In this document: positions 1 to 8,068 of the stretch, one piece after another
Layout: the number at the start of each line of letters is the position of its first letter
How positions within the stretch are numbered: position 1 is the stretch's first letter
Assembly (NCBI GenBank): GCA_964425915.1
Contig: CAYROO010000006.1
Coordinates: 62,001-126,000, forward strand
Source of the DNA: Polycyclovorans sp964425915
GTDB taxonomy: Bacteria > Pseudomonadota > Gammaproteobacteria > Nevskiales > Nevskiaceae
Length of the DNA stretch: 64,000 nucleotides
Direction: 5' to 3'
Translations under genes and position numbers: made by a program
The notes under the pieces: generated by a model
What the model was told of the DNA's origin: nothing
The model's database searches: none
Seen by the model: only the letters and a program-made list of their open reading frames with translations

Positions 1-387
1 CGTCCGCGTCCGGGCGAGCAGGTCGATGCCAAGGGTTGCGCGGTGGACAGCAGCTTCATCCTTCGCGGTGTCAAGTTCGAATTCGACTCGGCACGCTTGA
101 CCGCGGAAGCCAAGGCAATCCTCGATCGCGTCTCACAGACGCTGACGGCCTACCCGGACATTGATGTCGAACTGGAAGGGCATACCGACAACATCGGCAC
201 CGCCGCCTACAACCTCGGCCTGTCCGAACGTCGCGCCATCGCGGTCAAGGAGTACCTGATCGGGCGCGGCATCACAGCCGACCGGATGGTGCCGGTTGGC
301 TACGGCGTGACCCAGCCGATCGCCGACAACGGCACCGAGGAAGGCCGTGAAGAAAACCGTCGAGTGGAACTGACGGTTCGCGACTGA
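1..387 (+). CDS. OmpA-family C-terminal domain protein (5' end outside window)
   Basis: The reading frame is open to the first base, so only the last 128 residues are visible; the GTG at 43 is not taken as the start. The visible part is an OmpA/MotB peptidoglycan-binding domain: the stretch SSFILRGVKFEFDSARL is followed by LEGHTDNIGTAAYN, then LSERRA, then the closing NRRVEL strand. This domain anchors outer-membrane proteins or lipoproteins to peptidoglycan. The residues before it (PGEQVDAKGC) look like the linker of a larger OmpA-type porin. A strong terminator follows 14 bases after the stop. The family call is firm; the full architecture cannot be seen. Confidence 0.9.
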   Translation, partial: RPRPGEQVDAKGCAVDSSFILRGVKFEFDSARLTAEAKAILDRVSQTLTAYPDIDVELEGHTDNIGTAAYNLGLSERRAIAVKEYLIGRGITADRMVPVGYGVTQPIADNGTEEGREENRRVELTVRD

Positions 388-400
388 ACGCCGCCCTAAC

Positions 401-438
401 AAAAACCCGCCGGCCTTACGGGGCCGGCGGGTTTTTTT
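401..438. terminator. Bidirectional intrinsic terminator
   Basis: A 10-bp GC-rich stem (406-415 with 422-431, loop 416-421) is preceded by five A and followed by seven T, so it can work on both strands. It lies between the convergent OmpA-family gene and the carboxylase alpha-subunit gene. Confidence 0.9.
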
Positions 439-471
439 GTGGGTGCGCCGAGGCGCTGCCGGAGGGGCCGC

Positions 472-2469
472 TCAGGCGTCGGGGGTGACCGTCAGCAACA
501 CCTGCTTGTTCCGGACCTGCGTGCCGGACTCGACGCTGACCGCGGCGACCACGCCGGCCACCGGCAACTGCAGCTGGAACTCCATTTTCATGGCTTCCAG
601 CACGGCCAGGGTCTGCCCCTGTTCAATCCGGTCGCCAACCTGCACGTGGACCGCCACCACCTTGCCGTCGGAATGCGCCAGCAGACGACCATCAGACCCT
701 GCTGCCGGCCCTTCGGCTGGCGCCAGCGTGCGGTCCGACCAGCACCAGGTCCGGCCTGCATACTCGACCCAAACCTGGTCTCCGTCCCGTGCCGATTTGG
801 CGTGGTATCGCACCCCGTCGTGAACGAAGTGAAAGCCCTCCCCAGCGCCGACGACCGAGGTCAACCGGATCACGGTTTCACCGTGACGGATTTCGCACTG
901 CCCTTCCGAGGACAGCGACAGCGACAGCGACCAGTCCTGATCGCGACACCGCAAGGAGAACTGCAGCGGGGTCGCGTGCGAACTGTGCCACCCCACAAGG
1001 TCGCGCTCGAGCCCGTGGGCATCCGCCAGTCGCGCGGCATCGTCCAGATACAGCGCCAACGCCGCCAGGCCGGCGTCCAGGGCGGTGGGACGGACCGTCT
1101 CGGCACGGCCAGCAAAATGTGCACCGAGGAATCCGGTGGTGCAGGCTCCGGCGGCAAACTCGGGATGCGCGATGATCTCGGCCAGATAATCCTTGTTGCT
1201 GACCACCCCCATGAGGGTGGTTTGCGACAGCGCCGCCAGCAGCCGCGTACGGGCCATCTCGCGGTCCTCGCCCCAGGCGATCAGCTTGGCCTGCATGGAG
1301 TCGTAATAAGGGCTGATGGTCATGCCGCTTTCAAGGTAGGTATCGACTCGGATGCCGACGCCTTGCGGCGCACGCCACTGCAACACCCGGCCGGTCTGCG
1401 GCAAATCATCGGCCAGCGGGTCCTCGGCACACAGCCGGACCTCGATGGCATGTCCCCGCCGTCGGGCGTCAATGGCGGCCTGATCCATCGGCAATGGCTG
1501 CCCCTGGGCCACCTGCAACTGCCAGGCCACCAGGTCCAGCCCATAAACACACTCGGTGACGGGGTGCTCAACCTGCAGGCGGGTATTCATCTCCAGAAAG
1601 TAGAAGGCACCATCGTTGGCCAGCATGAACTCCACTGTGCCGGCACCGACGTAGTCGACTGCCCGCGCCGCAGCAACCGCGGCGGCTCCCATGCGCGCGC
1701 GCAGCTCGGTGTCCACCGCCGGGCTGGGCGCTTCCTCGACCACCTTCTGGTTGCGGCGCTGTACCGAGCAGTCCCGCTCACCGAGGTGCACCACCTGCCC
1801 ATGCCGGTCACCAAACACCTGGATTTCCACGTGCCGCGCATTGAGCACGGCTTTCTCGATCAGCAACTGACCCGAGCCAAAGGCGTTTTCCGCCTCGCTG
1901 CGGGCGGAGCGGATGGCGTCCGGCAGGGCCGCAGCGTCGTGCACCAGTCGCATGCCGCGACCGCCGCCTCCGGCCGCCGCCTTCACCATCACCGGCAAGC
2001 CAACCCGCATCGCCTCGGCCACCAGTGTCTCGTCAGACTGGTCGTCGCCCTGGTAGCCCGGCACGCAGGGGACGCCGGCTGCGATCATGCGCTGCTTGGA
2101 GGCGCTCTTGTTCCCCATGGCCTCAATCGAGGCGGGATCCGGGCCGATGAACACCAGGCCGGCGTCCTGCACCGCACGCGCGAAGTCGGCACGCTCCGAA
2201 AGAAACCCATAGCCGGGGTGGATGGCATCGGCGCCGCTGGCCCGCGCCGCGGCCAGCAGGCGGTCGATCACCAGATAGGAATCCTTGGCCGGTGATGGCC
2301 CGATATGTACGGACTGGTCGGCCTCACGTACGTGTAGGGCATCGCGGTCGGCATCGGCGTACACCGCCACAGTCTGATAGCCCGCCTGCCGCGCGCCGCG
2401 CAGAATCCGCACGGCGATCTCGCCACGGTTGGCCACCAGCACCTTGGAAAATCTCGCAAACGTCTTCAT
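472..2469 (-). CDS. Biotin carboxylase / biotin carrier subunit of an acyl-CoA carboxylase (MccA/AtuF type)
   Basis: 665 aa, the usual length for the alpha subunit of methylcrotonyl- or geranyl-CoA carboxylase. It carboxylates its own biotin with ATP and bicarbonate and hands CO2 to the beta subunit. Order: biotin carboxylase N-terminal domain (LVANRGEIAVRI, about residues 11-22), ATP-grasp with GGGGRGM at 167-173, the C-terminal biotin carboxylase domain (the EMNTRLQVEHPVTE stretch), a linker, and a biotinyl domain with EAMKM (biotin lysine about 628). The start at 2469 fits the family; an ATG at 2496 would overlap the hydratase stop and neither has a strong Shine-Dalgarno. It is last of three co-directional genes. 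Substrate is not settled: the beta subunit looks more geranyl-CoA-like than methylcrotonyl-like, and no isovaleryl-CoA dehydrogenase or HMG-CoA lyase is adjacent. Confidence 0.88.
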   Translation of the reverse strand: MKTFARFSKVLVANRGEIAVRILRGARQAGYQTVAVYADADRDALHVREADQSVHIGPSPAKDSYLVIDRLLAAARASGADAIHPGYGFLSERADFARAVQDAGLVFIGPDPASIEAMGNKSASKQRMIAAGVPCVPGYQGDDQSDETLVAEAMRVGLPVMVKAAAGGGGRGMRLVHDAAALPDAIRSARSEAENAFGSGQLLIEKAVLNARHVEIQVFGDRHGQVVHLGERDCSVQRRNQKVVEEAPSPAVDTELRARMGAAAVAAARAVDYVGAGTVEFMLANDGAFYFLEMNTRLQVEHPVTECVYGLDLVAWQLQVAQGQPLPMDQAAIDARRRGHAIEVRLCAEDPLADDLPQTGRVLQWRAPQGVGIRVDTYLESGMTISPYYDSMQAKLIAWGEDREMARTRLLAALSQTTLMGVVSNKDYLAEIIAHPEFAAGACTTGFLGAHFAGRAETVRPTALDAGLAALALYLDDAARLADAHGLERDLVGWHSSHATPLQFSLRCRDQDWSLSLSLSSEGQCEIRHGETVIRLTSVVGAGEGFHFVHDGVRYHAKSARDGDQVWVEYAGRTWCWSDRTLAPAEGPAAGSDGRLLAHSDGKVVAVHVQVGDRIEQGQTLAVLEAMKMEFQLQLPVAGVVAAVSVESGTQVRNKQVLLTVTPDA

Positions 2470-2485
2470 CGATTCGAACAATCCG

Positions 2486-3325
2486 TTATTGATCATCAGG
2501 ATCCGACGCCGCGGCGTCGGCTGATCGCAGCTGCGCCCAGGCGGCAGGTCGCTTCTGCAGAAACGCCGCGATGCCCTCCGCGGCCTCCGCTGAGCGCGCA
2601 CAGTCAGCGAACCGACGCGCTGCATCATCCAACACGGCACTCATCGGCTGGCGGCCGACACCGAGCACGATGGCCTTGGTCGCGGCGTTGGCGCCCGGCG
2701 CACAGGCGCGCACCGCCCGCAGTGTTTCGCTCAGTCCGTCAGCCAGGGCGGTGGCGCTGTCGTATGCCGCATGCACCACACCCAGCCGCTCGGCCTCGCG
2801 TCCGCCGAAGCTGCGCCCGGTCAGCGCCAGACGCCGCGCCTGGGTCAGCCCGATCCGGGTGACCACATAGGGGGCGATCTGCGCGGGCGGCAGGCCGCGG
2901 GTGGTTTCCGGCAAGCCGAAGCGGGCCGCCTCATGCGCCAGGGCGATATCGGAGACACAGACCAATCCGAATCCGCCGCCCAGCACGGCGCCCTCGCAGA
3001 CGGTGATGAGGACCTGCGGCAGGGCCTCGGCCTGCTGCAGCAAGTCCCCGAAACGACGATTGACTGCGGCGATCGGGTCGTCCGAGGACGCCGAGGGAGC
3101 ACCGCCCGCCATCAGACCCTTGAGGTCGGCGCCTGCGCAGAAATGCCCCCCGGCGCCCCGTAACACCACCGCACGCAGATCCGACCGCCCCTGACACTCG
3201 GCGAACACCGCAGCGAGTTGCGTCAGGGTCTCGGCCCGCAGGGCATTGCGTGCCTCGGGCCGGTTGAGGGTGATGGTCCGTACACCCTGGTCATCGGCCA
3301 CCCGCAGGTCGCTGTAGGCCGTCAT
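2486..3325 (-). CDS. Enoyl-CoA hydratase/isomerase family protein (LiuC/AtuE-like)
   Basis: 279 aa, crotonase fold. It probably hydrates the unsaturated dicarboxylic acyl-CoA made by the flanking carboxylase (3-methylglutaconyl-CoA in leucine breakdown, or the isohexenyl analogue in the acyclic terpene pathway). Visible crotonase signatures: ITLNRPEARNAL near the N-terminus, the first oxyanion-hole segment HFCAGADLKG (61-70) and the second, EGAVLGGGFG (111-120), followed by FGLPETTRGLPPA (about 136-148). It sits between the two carboxylase subunit genes, 10 bases downstream of the beta subunit, so co-transcription is very likely. The family is sure; the exact substrate is inferred from context only. 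Confidence 0.85.
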   Translation of the reverse strand: MTAYSDLRVADDQGVRTITLNRPEARNALRAETLTQLAAVFAECQGRSDLRAVVLRGAGGHFCAGADLKGLMAGGAPSASSDDPIAAVNRRFGDLLQQAEALPQVLITVCEGAVLGGGFGLVCVSDIALAHEAARFGLPETTRGLPPAQIAPYVVTRIGLTQARRLALTGRSFGGREAERLGVVHAAYDSATALADGLSETLRAVRACAPGANAATKAIVLGVGRQPMSAVLDDAARRFADCARSAEAAEGIAAFLQKRPAAWAQLRSADAAASDPDDQ

Positions 3326-3335
3326 CGCTGCGCCC

Positions 3336-4961
3336 TCAAAGCCGCGCCACCCCGAAACTGTTGTGGGTGACCTGTCGCGCCTGGGCTTCCCGGCACACCG
3401 ACAAGGTCAGCCCGAGCACACGCCGGGTGTCACGGGGATCGATCAGACCGTCGTCGAACAGCCGTGCCGTGGCGGCAAAGGCATGCGATTCGCGATCGAA
3501 CTGTGAAACGATGTTGTCGCGGATCGTCGCCAGCATCTTCTCGTCGGTGTCCGACATCTGCTTGCCCTGGCCAGCCCATTTCTGTCGGGTGATGATCTCC
3601 ATCACGCCGGCCGCCTGTTCGCCACCCATCACCGAGGTCCGCGCGTTGGGCCAGGCGAAGATGAAATGCGGCCCGAAGCCACGTCCGCACATCCCGTAGT
3701 TGCCAGCGCCGAAGGAGCCCCCCATGACGATGGTGATCTGCGGCACGCTGGCATTGGCGACCGCCTGGATCATCTTCGAGCCGTGCTTGACGATGCCGCC
3801 CTGCTCACTCTCGCTGCCCACCATGTACCCGGTGGTGTTCATCAGGTAGACGATGGGGATCTGGGCCTGGCAACACAGCTGGATAAACTGCCCGGCCTTG
3901 GTGGCGCCCTTGGTGGTGATGGGGCCATTGTTGGAGATGATGCCGATTTGGTGCCCTTGCAGCACGGCGCGGCCGCAGATGGTCTGCTGGTCGTACTCGC
4001 TCTTGAACTCCAGGAACTCCGAGCCATCCACCAGTCGCGCGATCACCTCACGGCAGTCGTAGGGCTTGCGATAGTCCGGCGGCACCACGCCACACAGCTC
4101 CTCAATGTCATAGCGCGGTGGTCGCACCTCGCGCAGCGCCAGGGCCGGCCGCCGTGCATTCCAGTCGATGTTGCGGACGATCTCGCGCGCGATGCGGATG
4201 CCGTCACCATCGTTCTCGGCGACGAACTCGCAGGTACCCGCTACCGAGGCATGCATGTCGGCGCCCCCGAGGTCTTCGTCGTCGGCAATTTCACCGGTCG
4301 CGGCCTTCAGCAGCGGGGGCCCGGCCAAAAACACCTTGGCCTGTTTGCGAATCATCACCACGTAGTCGGACAGGCCCGGCATGTAAGCGCCGCCGGCGGT
4401 GCTGGAACCGTGCACCACGGTCACCTGGGGAATGCCTGCGGCCGACAGCCGACACTGGTTGGCAAAGGTCTTGCCCCCCGGAATGAAGACTTCCGCCTGA
4501 TACAGCAGATTGGCGCCACCGGACTCGATCATCGATACCACCGGCAGCTTCTGCTGCAGGGCGATCTCCTGCAGCCTTAGCGTCTTCTGCACCCCCCAGG
4601 GGGTCATGGTGCCGCCCTTGATGGCCGAGTTCGACGCCACGATCAGACAGCGCGTCCCCGACACGTAGCCGATCCCGGCGATCATGTTGCCGCCTGCCAG
4701 CGCCCCATCCTTGTCGTCGTGCTGGCGATAGCCGCACAGGGTCGAAAGTTCCAGCCACGGGCTGCCGCGGTCGAGCATCAGATGCACGCGCTCGCGCGGC
4801 AGCAGCTGGCCACGCTTGTGGAAACGCTCGGCCTTGGCGCCCTCTTCGTCCCGCCCCTTTTGCTCGACCGCTCGCCAGTCCGCGATGCATTGCAGCATTC
4901 CAGCCCGATTGGCGGCATAGGCCGGGCTCAAGGGGTCCACTTTCGATTCGATAACGGGCAT
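3336..4961 (-). CDS. Acyl-CoA carboxylase carboxyltransferase (beta) subunit, geranyl/methylcrotonyl-CoA carboxylase family
   Basis: 541 aa, full length for this family. It transfers the carboxyl group from carboxybiotin to the acyl-CoA gamma carbon. Two crotonase-like carboxyltransferase halves are visible: one around SSTAGGAYMPGLSDYVVM with FLAGPPLLKAATGE, the other around NTTGYMVGSESEQGG and MGGSFGAGNYGMCGR. The substrate-facing segment after the first SGGA reads NLLYQAEVFIPGGKTFANQ. In the MccB/LiuB sequences I remember, this segment contains FPDREHFGRIF, so the enzyme looks closer to geranyl-CoA carboxylase AtuC or a relative. First gene of a carboxylase-hydratase-biotin carboxylase operon; a 20-bp palindrome lies 45 bases upstream of its ATG and a TetR gene ends 92 bases upstream. 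Substrate call is tentative. Confidence 0.85.
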   Translation of the reverse strand: MPVIESKVDPLSPAYAANRAGMLQCIADWRAVEQKGRDEEGAKAERFHKRGQLLPRERVHLMLDRGSPWLELSTLCGYRQHDDKDGALAGGNMIAGIGYVSGTRCLIVASNSAIKGGTMTPWGVQKTLRLQEIALQQKLPVVSMIESGGANLLYQAEVFIPGGKTFANQCRLSAAGIPQVTVVHGSSTAGGAYMPGLSDYVVMIRKQAKVFLAGPPLLKAATGEIADDEDLGGADMHASVAGTCEFVAENDGDGIRIAREIVRNIDWNARRPALALREVRPPRYDIEELCGVVPPDYRKPYDCREVIARLVDGSEFLEFKSEYDQQTICGRAVLQGHQIGIISNNGPITTKGATKAGQFIQLCCQAQIPIVYLMNTTGYMVGSESEQGGIVKHGSKMIQAVANASVPQITIVMGGSFGAGNYGMCGRGFGPHFIFAWPNARTSVMGGEQAAGVMEIITRQKWAGQGKQMSDTDEKMLATIRDNIVSQFDRESHAFAATARLFDDGLIDPRDTRRVLGLTLSVCREAQARQVTHNSFGVARL

Positions 4962-5005
4962 TTCCGTTGCGCTTCCCTGGTTGTTCTTCGCGCGTCTTTT
5001 TACCA

Positions 5006-5025
5006 GTGATGGCGCGCGCGATCAC
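5006..5025. promoter_or_regulatory. 20-bp palindrome upstream of the carboxylase operon, candidate operator
   Basis: GTGATGGCGCGCGCGATCAC is an inverted repeat with 9 of 10 base pairs matching. It lies 45-64 bases upstream of the beta-subunit ATG, in the 92-base gap behind the TetR gene. On the minus strand a weak promoter (TTGGTG, 17 bases, TGGTAA) would place it in the spacer. It differs from the DesT-like site at 5783, so a different regulator may bind it. Confidence 0.4.
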
Positions 5026-5053
5026 CAACAATATCGCTTACTGCGAAGCCACT

Positions 5054-5713
5054 TCAGCCCTTGCGGCTTTTCCACTGCGCGGCGCCGAGGAAGATCAGCA
5101 TGATCTGCTTGCCGGCCTGTCGCTGCAGCGCCGCCAGCGCATCGTCGTCGTCGGGATCGGTGTCCAGCATGATCTCGGTGGCGCCCATCACGCTCTGCAC
5201 CACCAGCGCCGTCACCATGCGCAGGTCCTCGCCCGACAGCTTCTTCAGCTGCGGGATGGCGGCCAGATCCGCCGCCAATTCACTGACCCACAGCCGGATT
5301 TCCTTGCGGATGGCCAATCGCACCACCGACGACCCGCTGACCCGCTCCTTGGCAAGGAACAGAAACTGCAGCCGATGGGCCTGGGCGTAGTGGAGAAAGG
5401 TCTCCACCGAATTGGCGATCAGGTTTGAGGTGGGCAGGGGCGCGCTACGGGCCTCACGCATCAGATCATGCAGCGTGCCGAAGGCGTCATCCACCAGCGC
5501 CAGCCCGAGATCGTCCATGCCGCTGAAGTGCCGGTAGAAGGCTGCCGGCACCACACCGCCGACTTTGGCCACCTCGCGCAGCGAAAGCGACGAGAAACTG
5601 CGCTCACCCGCCAGCAGCTGCAACGCAGCGTCCATCAGGCCTCGACGGGTGCGCTGCTTGCGTTCGTCGCGGGTGATGGCGTCGAAGGTGTCGTCGGGCT
5701 TTCGTCTACGCAT
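5054..5713 (-). CDS. desT: TetR-family regulator of unsaturated fatty acid genes (FabR/DesT-like)
   Basis: 219 aa. The N-terminal helix-turn-helix (about residues 18-65) contains RSFSSLSLREVAKVGGVVPAAFYRHF followed by DDLGLALVDDAF, in two pieces a near match to E. coli FabR and Pseudomonas DesT as I remember them. Those proteins bind acyl-CoA or acyl-ACP and adjust the saturated/unsaturated balance. Context agrees: the divergent genes are a ferredoxin reductase and a fatty acid desaturase, the known DesT targets, with a DesT-like palindrome over their promoter. Unusually, the gene is also co-oriented with the acyl-CoA carboxylase operon, whose first ATG is 92 bases downstream. The C-terminal ligand domain is the expected length. 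Confidence 0.8.
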   Translation of the reverse strand: MRRRKPDDTFDAITRDERKQRTRRGLMDAALQLLAGERSFSSLSLREVAKVGGVVPAAFYRHFSGMDDLGLALVDDAFGTLHDLMREARSAPLPTSNLIANSVETFLHYAQAHRLQFLFLAKERVSGSSVVRLAIRKEIRLWVSELAADLAAIPQLKKLSGEDLRMVTALVVQSVMGATEIMLDTDPDDDDALAALQRQAGKQIMLIFLGAAQWKSRKG

Positions 5714-5782
5714 GCCCGAGTGTAGTGCCTGCGGGCAGCGCCTGCCGGCGAAGTCGCCCCTGAGACCATCGTTCCGAGCTTT

Positions 5783-5824
5783 GAGTGAACGGGTGTTGAC
5801 TCATTGGGTGAACACTTGTACTGT
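5783..5824 (+). promoter_or_regulatory. desCB-type promoter with DesT/FabR-like operator
   Basis: A sigma70-like promoter reads TTGACT (5796-5801), 17 bases, TACTGT (5819-5824). Overlapping the -35 box is the palindrome GAGTGAACGGGTGTTGACTC (5783-5802, 7 of 8 arm pairs). It matches the published Pseudomonas DesT site as I remember it (AGTGAAC, four bases, GTTGACT). A second GGTGAACA (5807-5814) lies in the spacer and forms a perfect inverted pair with TGTTCACC at 5832-5839, across the start region. Binding would block RNA polymerase, so repression by the divergent TetR protein is the natural reading. Confidence 0.7.
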
Positions 5825-5857
5825 GCACACATGTTCACCGACGGAGCGCCACGCCCC

Positions 5858-6928
5858 ATGGCCAACACCCTCACCCTTCCCCGCCAGTTGTTGAAAGCAC
5901 TCAGCTTTCCACAACGCCCGGATGACTACCTGGGCCTGTTCGACCCGCTGCGCGCGCGCGATACCCAACGCGCGCGCATCATCGGCCGCCAGGCGGAAAC
6001 AACTGACGCCACCACCCTGACCCTACTCCCGGGCCGCCAATGGGCCGGCCATCGGGCGGGCCAGTATCTACGACTGGCGGTGAATATCGAGGGCGTGCGC
6101 CACAGCCGCTGCTACTCGATCTCCTCGGCGCCGGGCGCCGGCCGCGCGCCCATCCAGGTGACCGTCAAGGCCGTTGAAGACGGCCGAGTCTCACGCTATC
6201 TGGCCCACCAGGCGGCGGTCGGCGACATCATCGACATCGCCGAGGCTGACGGCGCATTCTGCTGGCCACAGCACCTGCCAGAGAAGGCCCTGTTCATCAG
6301 TGGCGGCAGCGGCATCACGCCGTTGATCAGCATGGCGCGCTGGGCCGCTGCCGAAGGGCGCATGCCGACCCTGACCTGGCTGCACTATGTGCCCAGCCGG
6401 GCCGACCTGATTCTGGCTGCCCCGCTGCAGGCGCTGGCCGATGCGCACCCGCAACTTGACCTGCACATCATCACAACGCGCCAGGGCGGCCGGCATTTCT
6501 CCGCCAGGGCGCTGAGGTCCATCTGCCCGGACTGGGCACAGCGACCGACCTGGAGCTGCGGTCCGGCCGGACTGCTCGGCGCGGTCGAGCAGCTTTGGGC
6601 CGAGACACCAGCCGCTGCACCCCTCACCGTCGAGCGGTTCCGTCCATCCACGGTGACTGCGTCAGACGCGACAGCCGGGCGTTTGTCGTTCGCCGGCAGT
6701 GGCCGTGACGTCGCCAGTGACGGCCGCACCAGCATTCTCGAATCCGCCGAGGCCGCCGGCCTGATGCCGGCGCACGGCTGCCGCATGGGCATCTGCCATG
6801 GCTGCACCGTTCGCCTGCGCCAGGGCCAAGTCCGCGACCTCCGATCGGGCCGTTGCTTCGGTGAGCCCGATGACCTGATCCAAATCTGCGTCTGCGCCCC
6901 CGCAGGCGACGTCACCCTCGACCTTTGA
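5858..6928 (+). CDS. desC: Ferredoxin reductase with C-terminal 2Fe-2S domain, electron donor for the desaturase (DesC-like)
   Basis: 356 aa. It passes electrons from NAD(P)H through FAD and a 2Fe-2S cluster, most likely to the desaturase encoded 11 bases downstream. Order: a short N-terminal extension, FAD-binding barrel with RCYSISSAP, NAD(P)-binding domain with FISGGSGITPL, and a plant-type ferredoxin domain with CRMGICHGC (Cys spacing 4 and 2) and a fourth Cys in ICVCAP. The ATG at 5858 is chosen because ACGGAG lies 11 bases ahead and the predicted transcription start is about 5831; an in-frame ATG at 5831 would be leaderless. Same order as Pseudomonas desC-desB. Confidence 0.85.
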   Translation: MANTLTLPRQLLKALSFPQRPDDYLGLFDPLRARDTQRARIIGRQAETTDATTLTLLPGRQWAGHRAGQYLRLAVNIEGVRHSRCYSISSAPGAGRAPIQVTVKAVEDGRVSRYLAHQAAVGDIIDIAEADGAFCWPQHLPEKALFISGGSGITPLISMARWAAAEGRMPTLTWLHYVPSRADLILAAPLQALADAHPQLDLHIITTRQGGRHFSARALRSICPDWAQRPTWSCGPAGLLGAVEQLWAETPAAAPLTVERFRPSTVTASDATAGRLSFAGSGRDVASDGRTSILESAEAAGLMPAHGCRMGICHGCTVRLRQGQVRDLRSGRCFGEPDDLIQICVCAPAGDVTLDL

Positions 6929-6939
6929 AGGAGACACCC

Positions 6940-8064
6940 ATGGCTTTTGAAAGCACCGCCACCCAAGACAGCCGCTGGCCGATCGGCCTGCCCCGCCTCA
7001 CCGCCGACCAGGTGGAAGCCTTTGGCCGCGAGATGGACGCGCTGCGTGAAGCGGTCATCGCCAGCCGCGGCGACAAGGATGCGGCTTATATCCGTCGCGT
7101 GATCCGCATGCAGCGGGGCCTTGAGCTCACCAGCCGCGGCGTGATCTATGGCGGCATCCTGTTCCCGCCGGCATTCGTCATTGGCGCCATCGGTCTCGGC
7201 GTCGCCAAGATCCTGGAGAACATGGAGATCGGCCACAACGTCATGCACGGCCAGTGGGACTGGATGCGCGACCCGGCCATCCACTCCAGCACCTGGGAGT
7301 GGGACACGGTCTGCCCGGCCAGTCAGTGGAAGAACACGCACAACGTCGAGCACCACACCTGGACCAATGTGATCGGCAAGGACCGAGACATCGGTTACGG
7401 CATCCTGCGCATGAGCGAAGCCGAGCCCTGGCGCCCGGCCCACCTGCTCAACCCGATCAACAACGCATTACTGGCCATCTTCTTCCAGTGGGGCGTGGGA
7501 CTGCACGATGCCGAGATGGACCAGATCACCCGCACCGGCACCTTGCGCGCCGAGTCACGCGGCAAGCTGCGCGAGATGTGGCGCAAGGCCCGCAAGCAGG
7601 TCCTCAAGGACTATCTGCTGTTTCCGGCACTGGCCGGCCCGTTCTTTCTGCCGGTGCTGCTGGCCAACGTGGCCGCCAACCTGATCCGCAACCTGTGGGC
7701 CTACATGATCATCTTCTGCGGGCACTTCCCTGAGGGCGTGCACCAGTTCACCGAGGAAGAGATCGAGCGGGAAACGCGCGGCGGCTGGTACCTGCGCCAG
7801 CTGCTCGGCTCCGCCAACATCGAAGGTGGCCCGCTGATGCACCTGATGAGCGGCAACCTCAGCTTCCAGATCGAGCACCACCTGTTCCCGGACCTGCCCA
7901 GCAACCGTTATGCCGCACTGTCACCACAGGTCAAGGCAATCTGCGAGCGATATGGCCTGCCGTACAACAGCGCATCGCTGGCACGCCAGTTCGGTACCAC
8001 CCTCGGCCGGGTATTCCGGATGGCGCTTCCCGGCCAGCGCGCCAGCGCCGCGGCAGCCGCCTGA
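6940..8064 (+). CDS. desB: Membrane fatty acid (acyl-CoA) desaturase, DesB-like
   Basis: 374 aa integral-membrane di-iron desaturase that inserts a cis double bond into acyl chains using O2 and electrons from the partner reductase. The three histidine boxes are intact: HNVMH (99-103), HNVEHH (134-139) and QIEHH (310-314). Hydrophobic segments around 70-90, 170-185 and 230-260 are compatible with the family topology. AAGGAGA (6928-6934) overlaps the stop of the upstream reductase and sets the ATG at 6940, so the two genes are translationally close-coupled. The adjacent FabR/DesT-type repressor supports a role in unsaturated phospholipid control. Chain position of desaturation cannot be read from sequence. 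Confidence 0.88.
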   Translation: MAFESTATQDSRWPIGLPRLTADQVEAFGREMDALREAVIASRGDKDAAYIRRVIRMQRGLELTSRGVIYGGILFPPAFVIGAIGLGVAKILENMEIGHNVMHGQWDWMRDPAIHSSTWEWDTVCPASQWKNTHNVEHHTWTNVIGKDRDIGYGILRMSEAEPWRPAHLLNPINNALLAIFFQWGVGLHDAEMDQITRTGTLRAESRGKLREMWRKARKQVLKDYLLFPALAGPFFLPVLLANVAANLIRNLWAYMIIFCGHFPEGVHQFTEEEIERETRGGWYLRQLLGSANIEGGPLMHLMSGNLSFQIEHHLFPDLPSNRYAALSPQVKAICERYGLPYNSASLARQFGTTLGRVFRMALPGQRASAAAAA

Positions 8065-8068
8065 GGGC

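Noticed and set aside
439..2295. 618-aa plus-strand frame
   Set aside because: Antisense shadow of the biotin carboxylase subunit gene, whose motifs are complete.
472..4961. Plain leucine-degradation (liu) operon
   Set aside because: Missing liuA, liuE and LiuR and the beta-subunit pocket segment differs; substrate left open.
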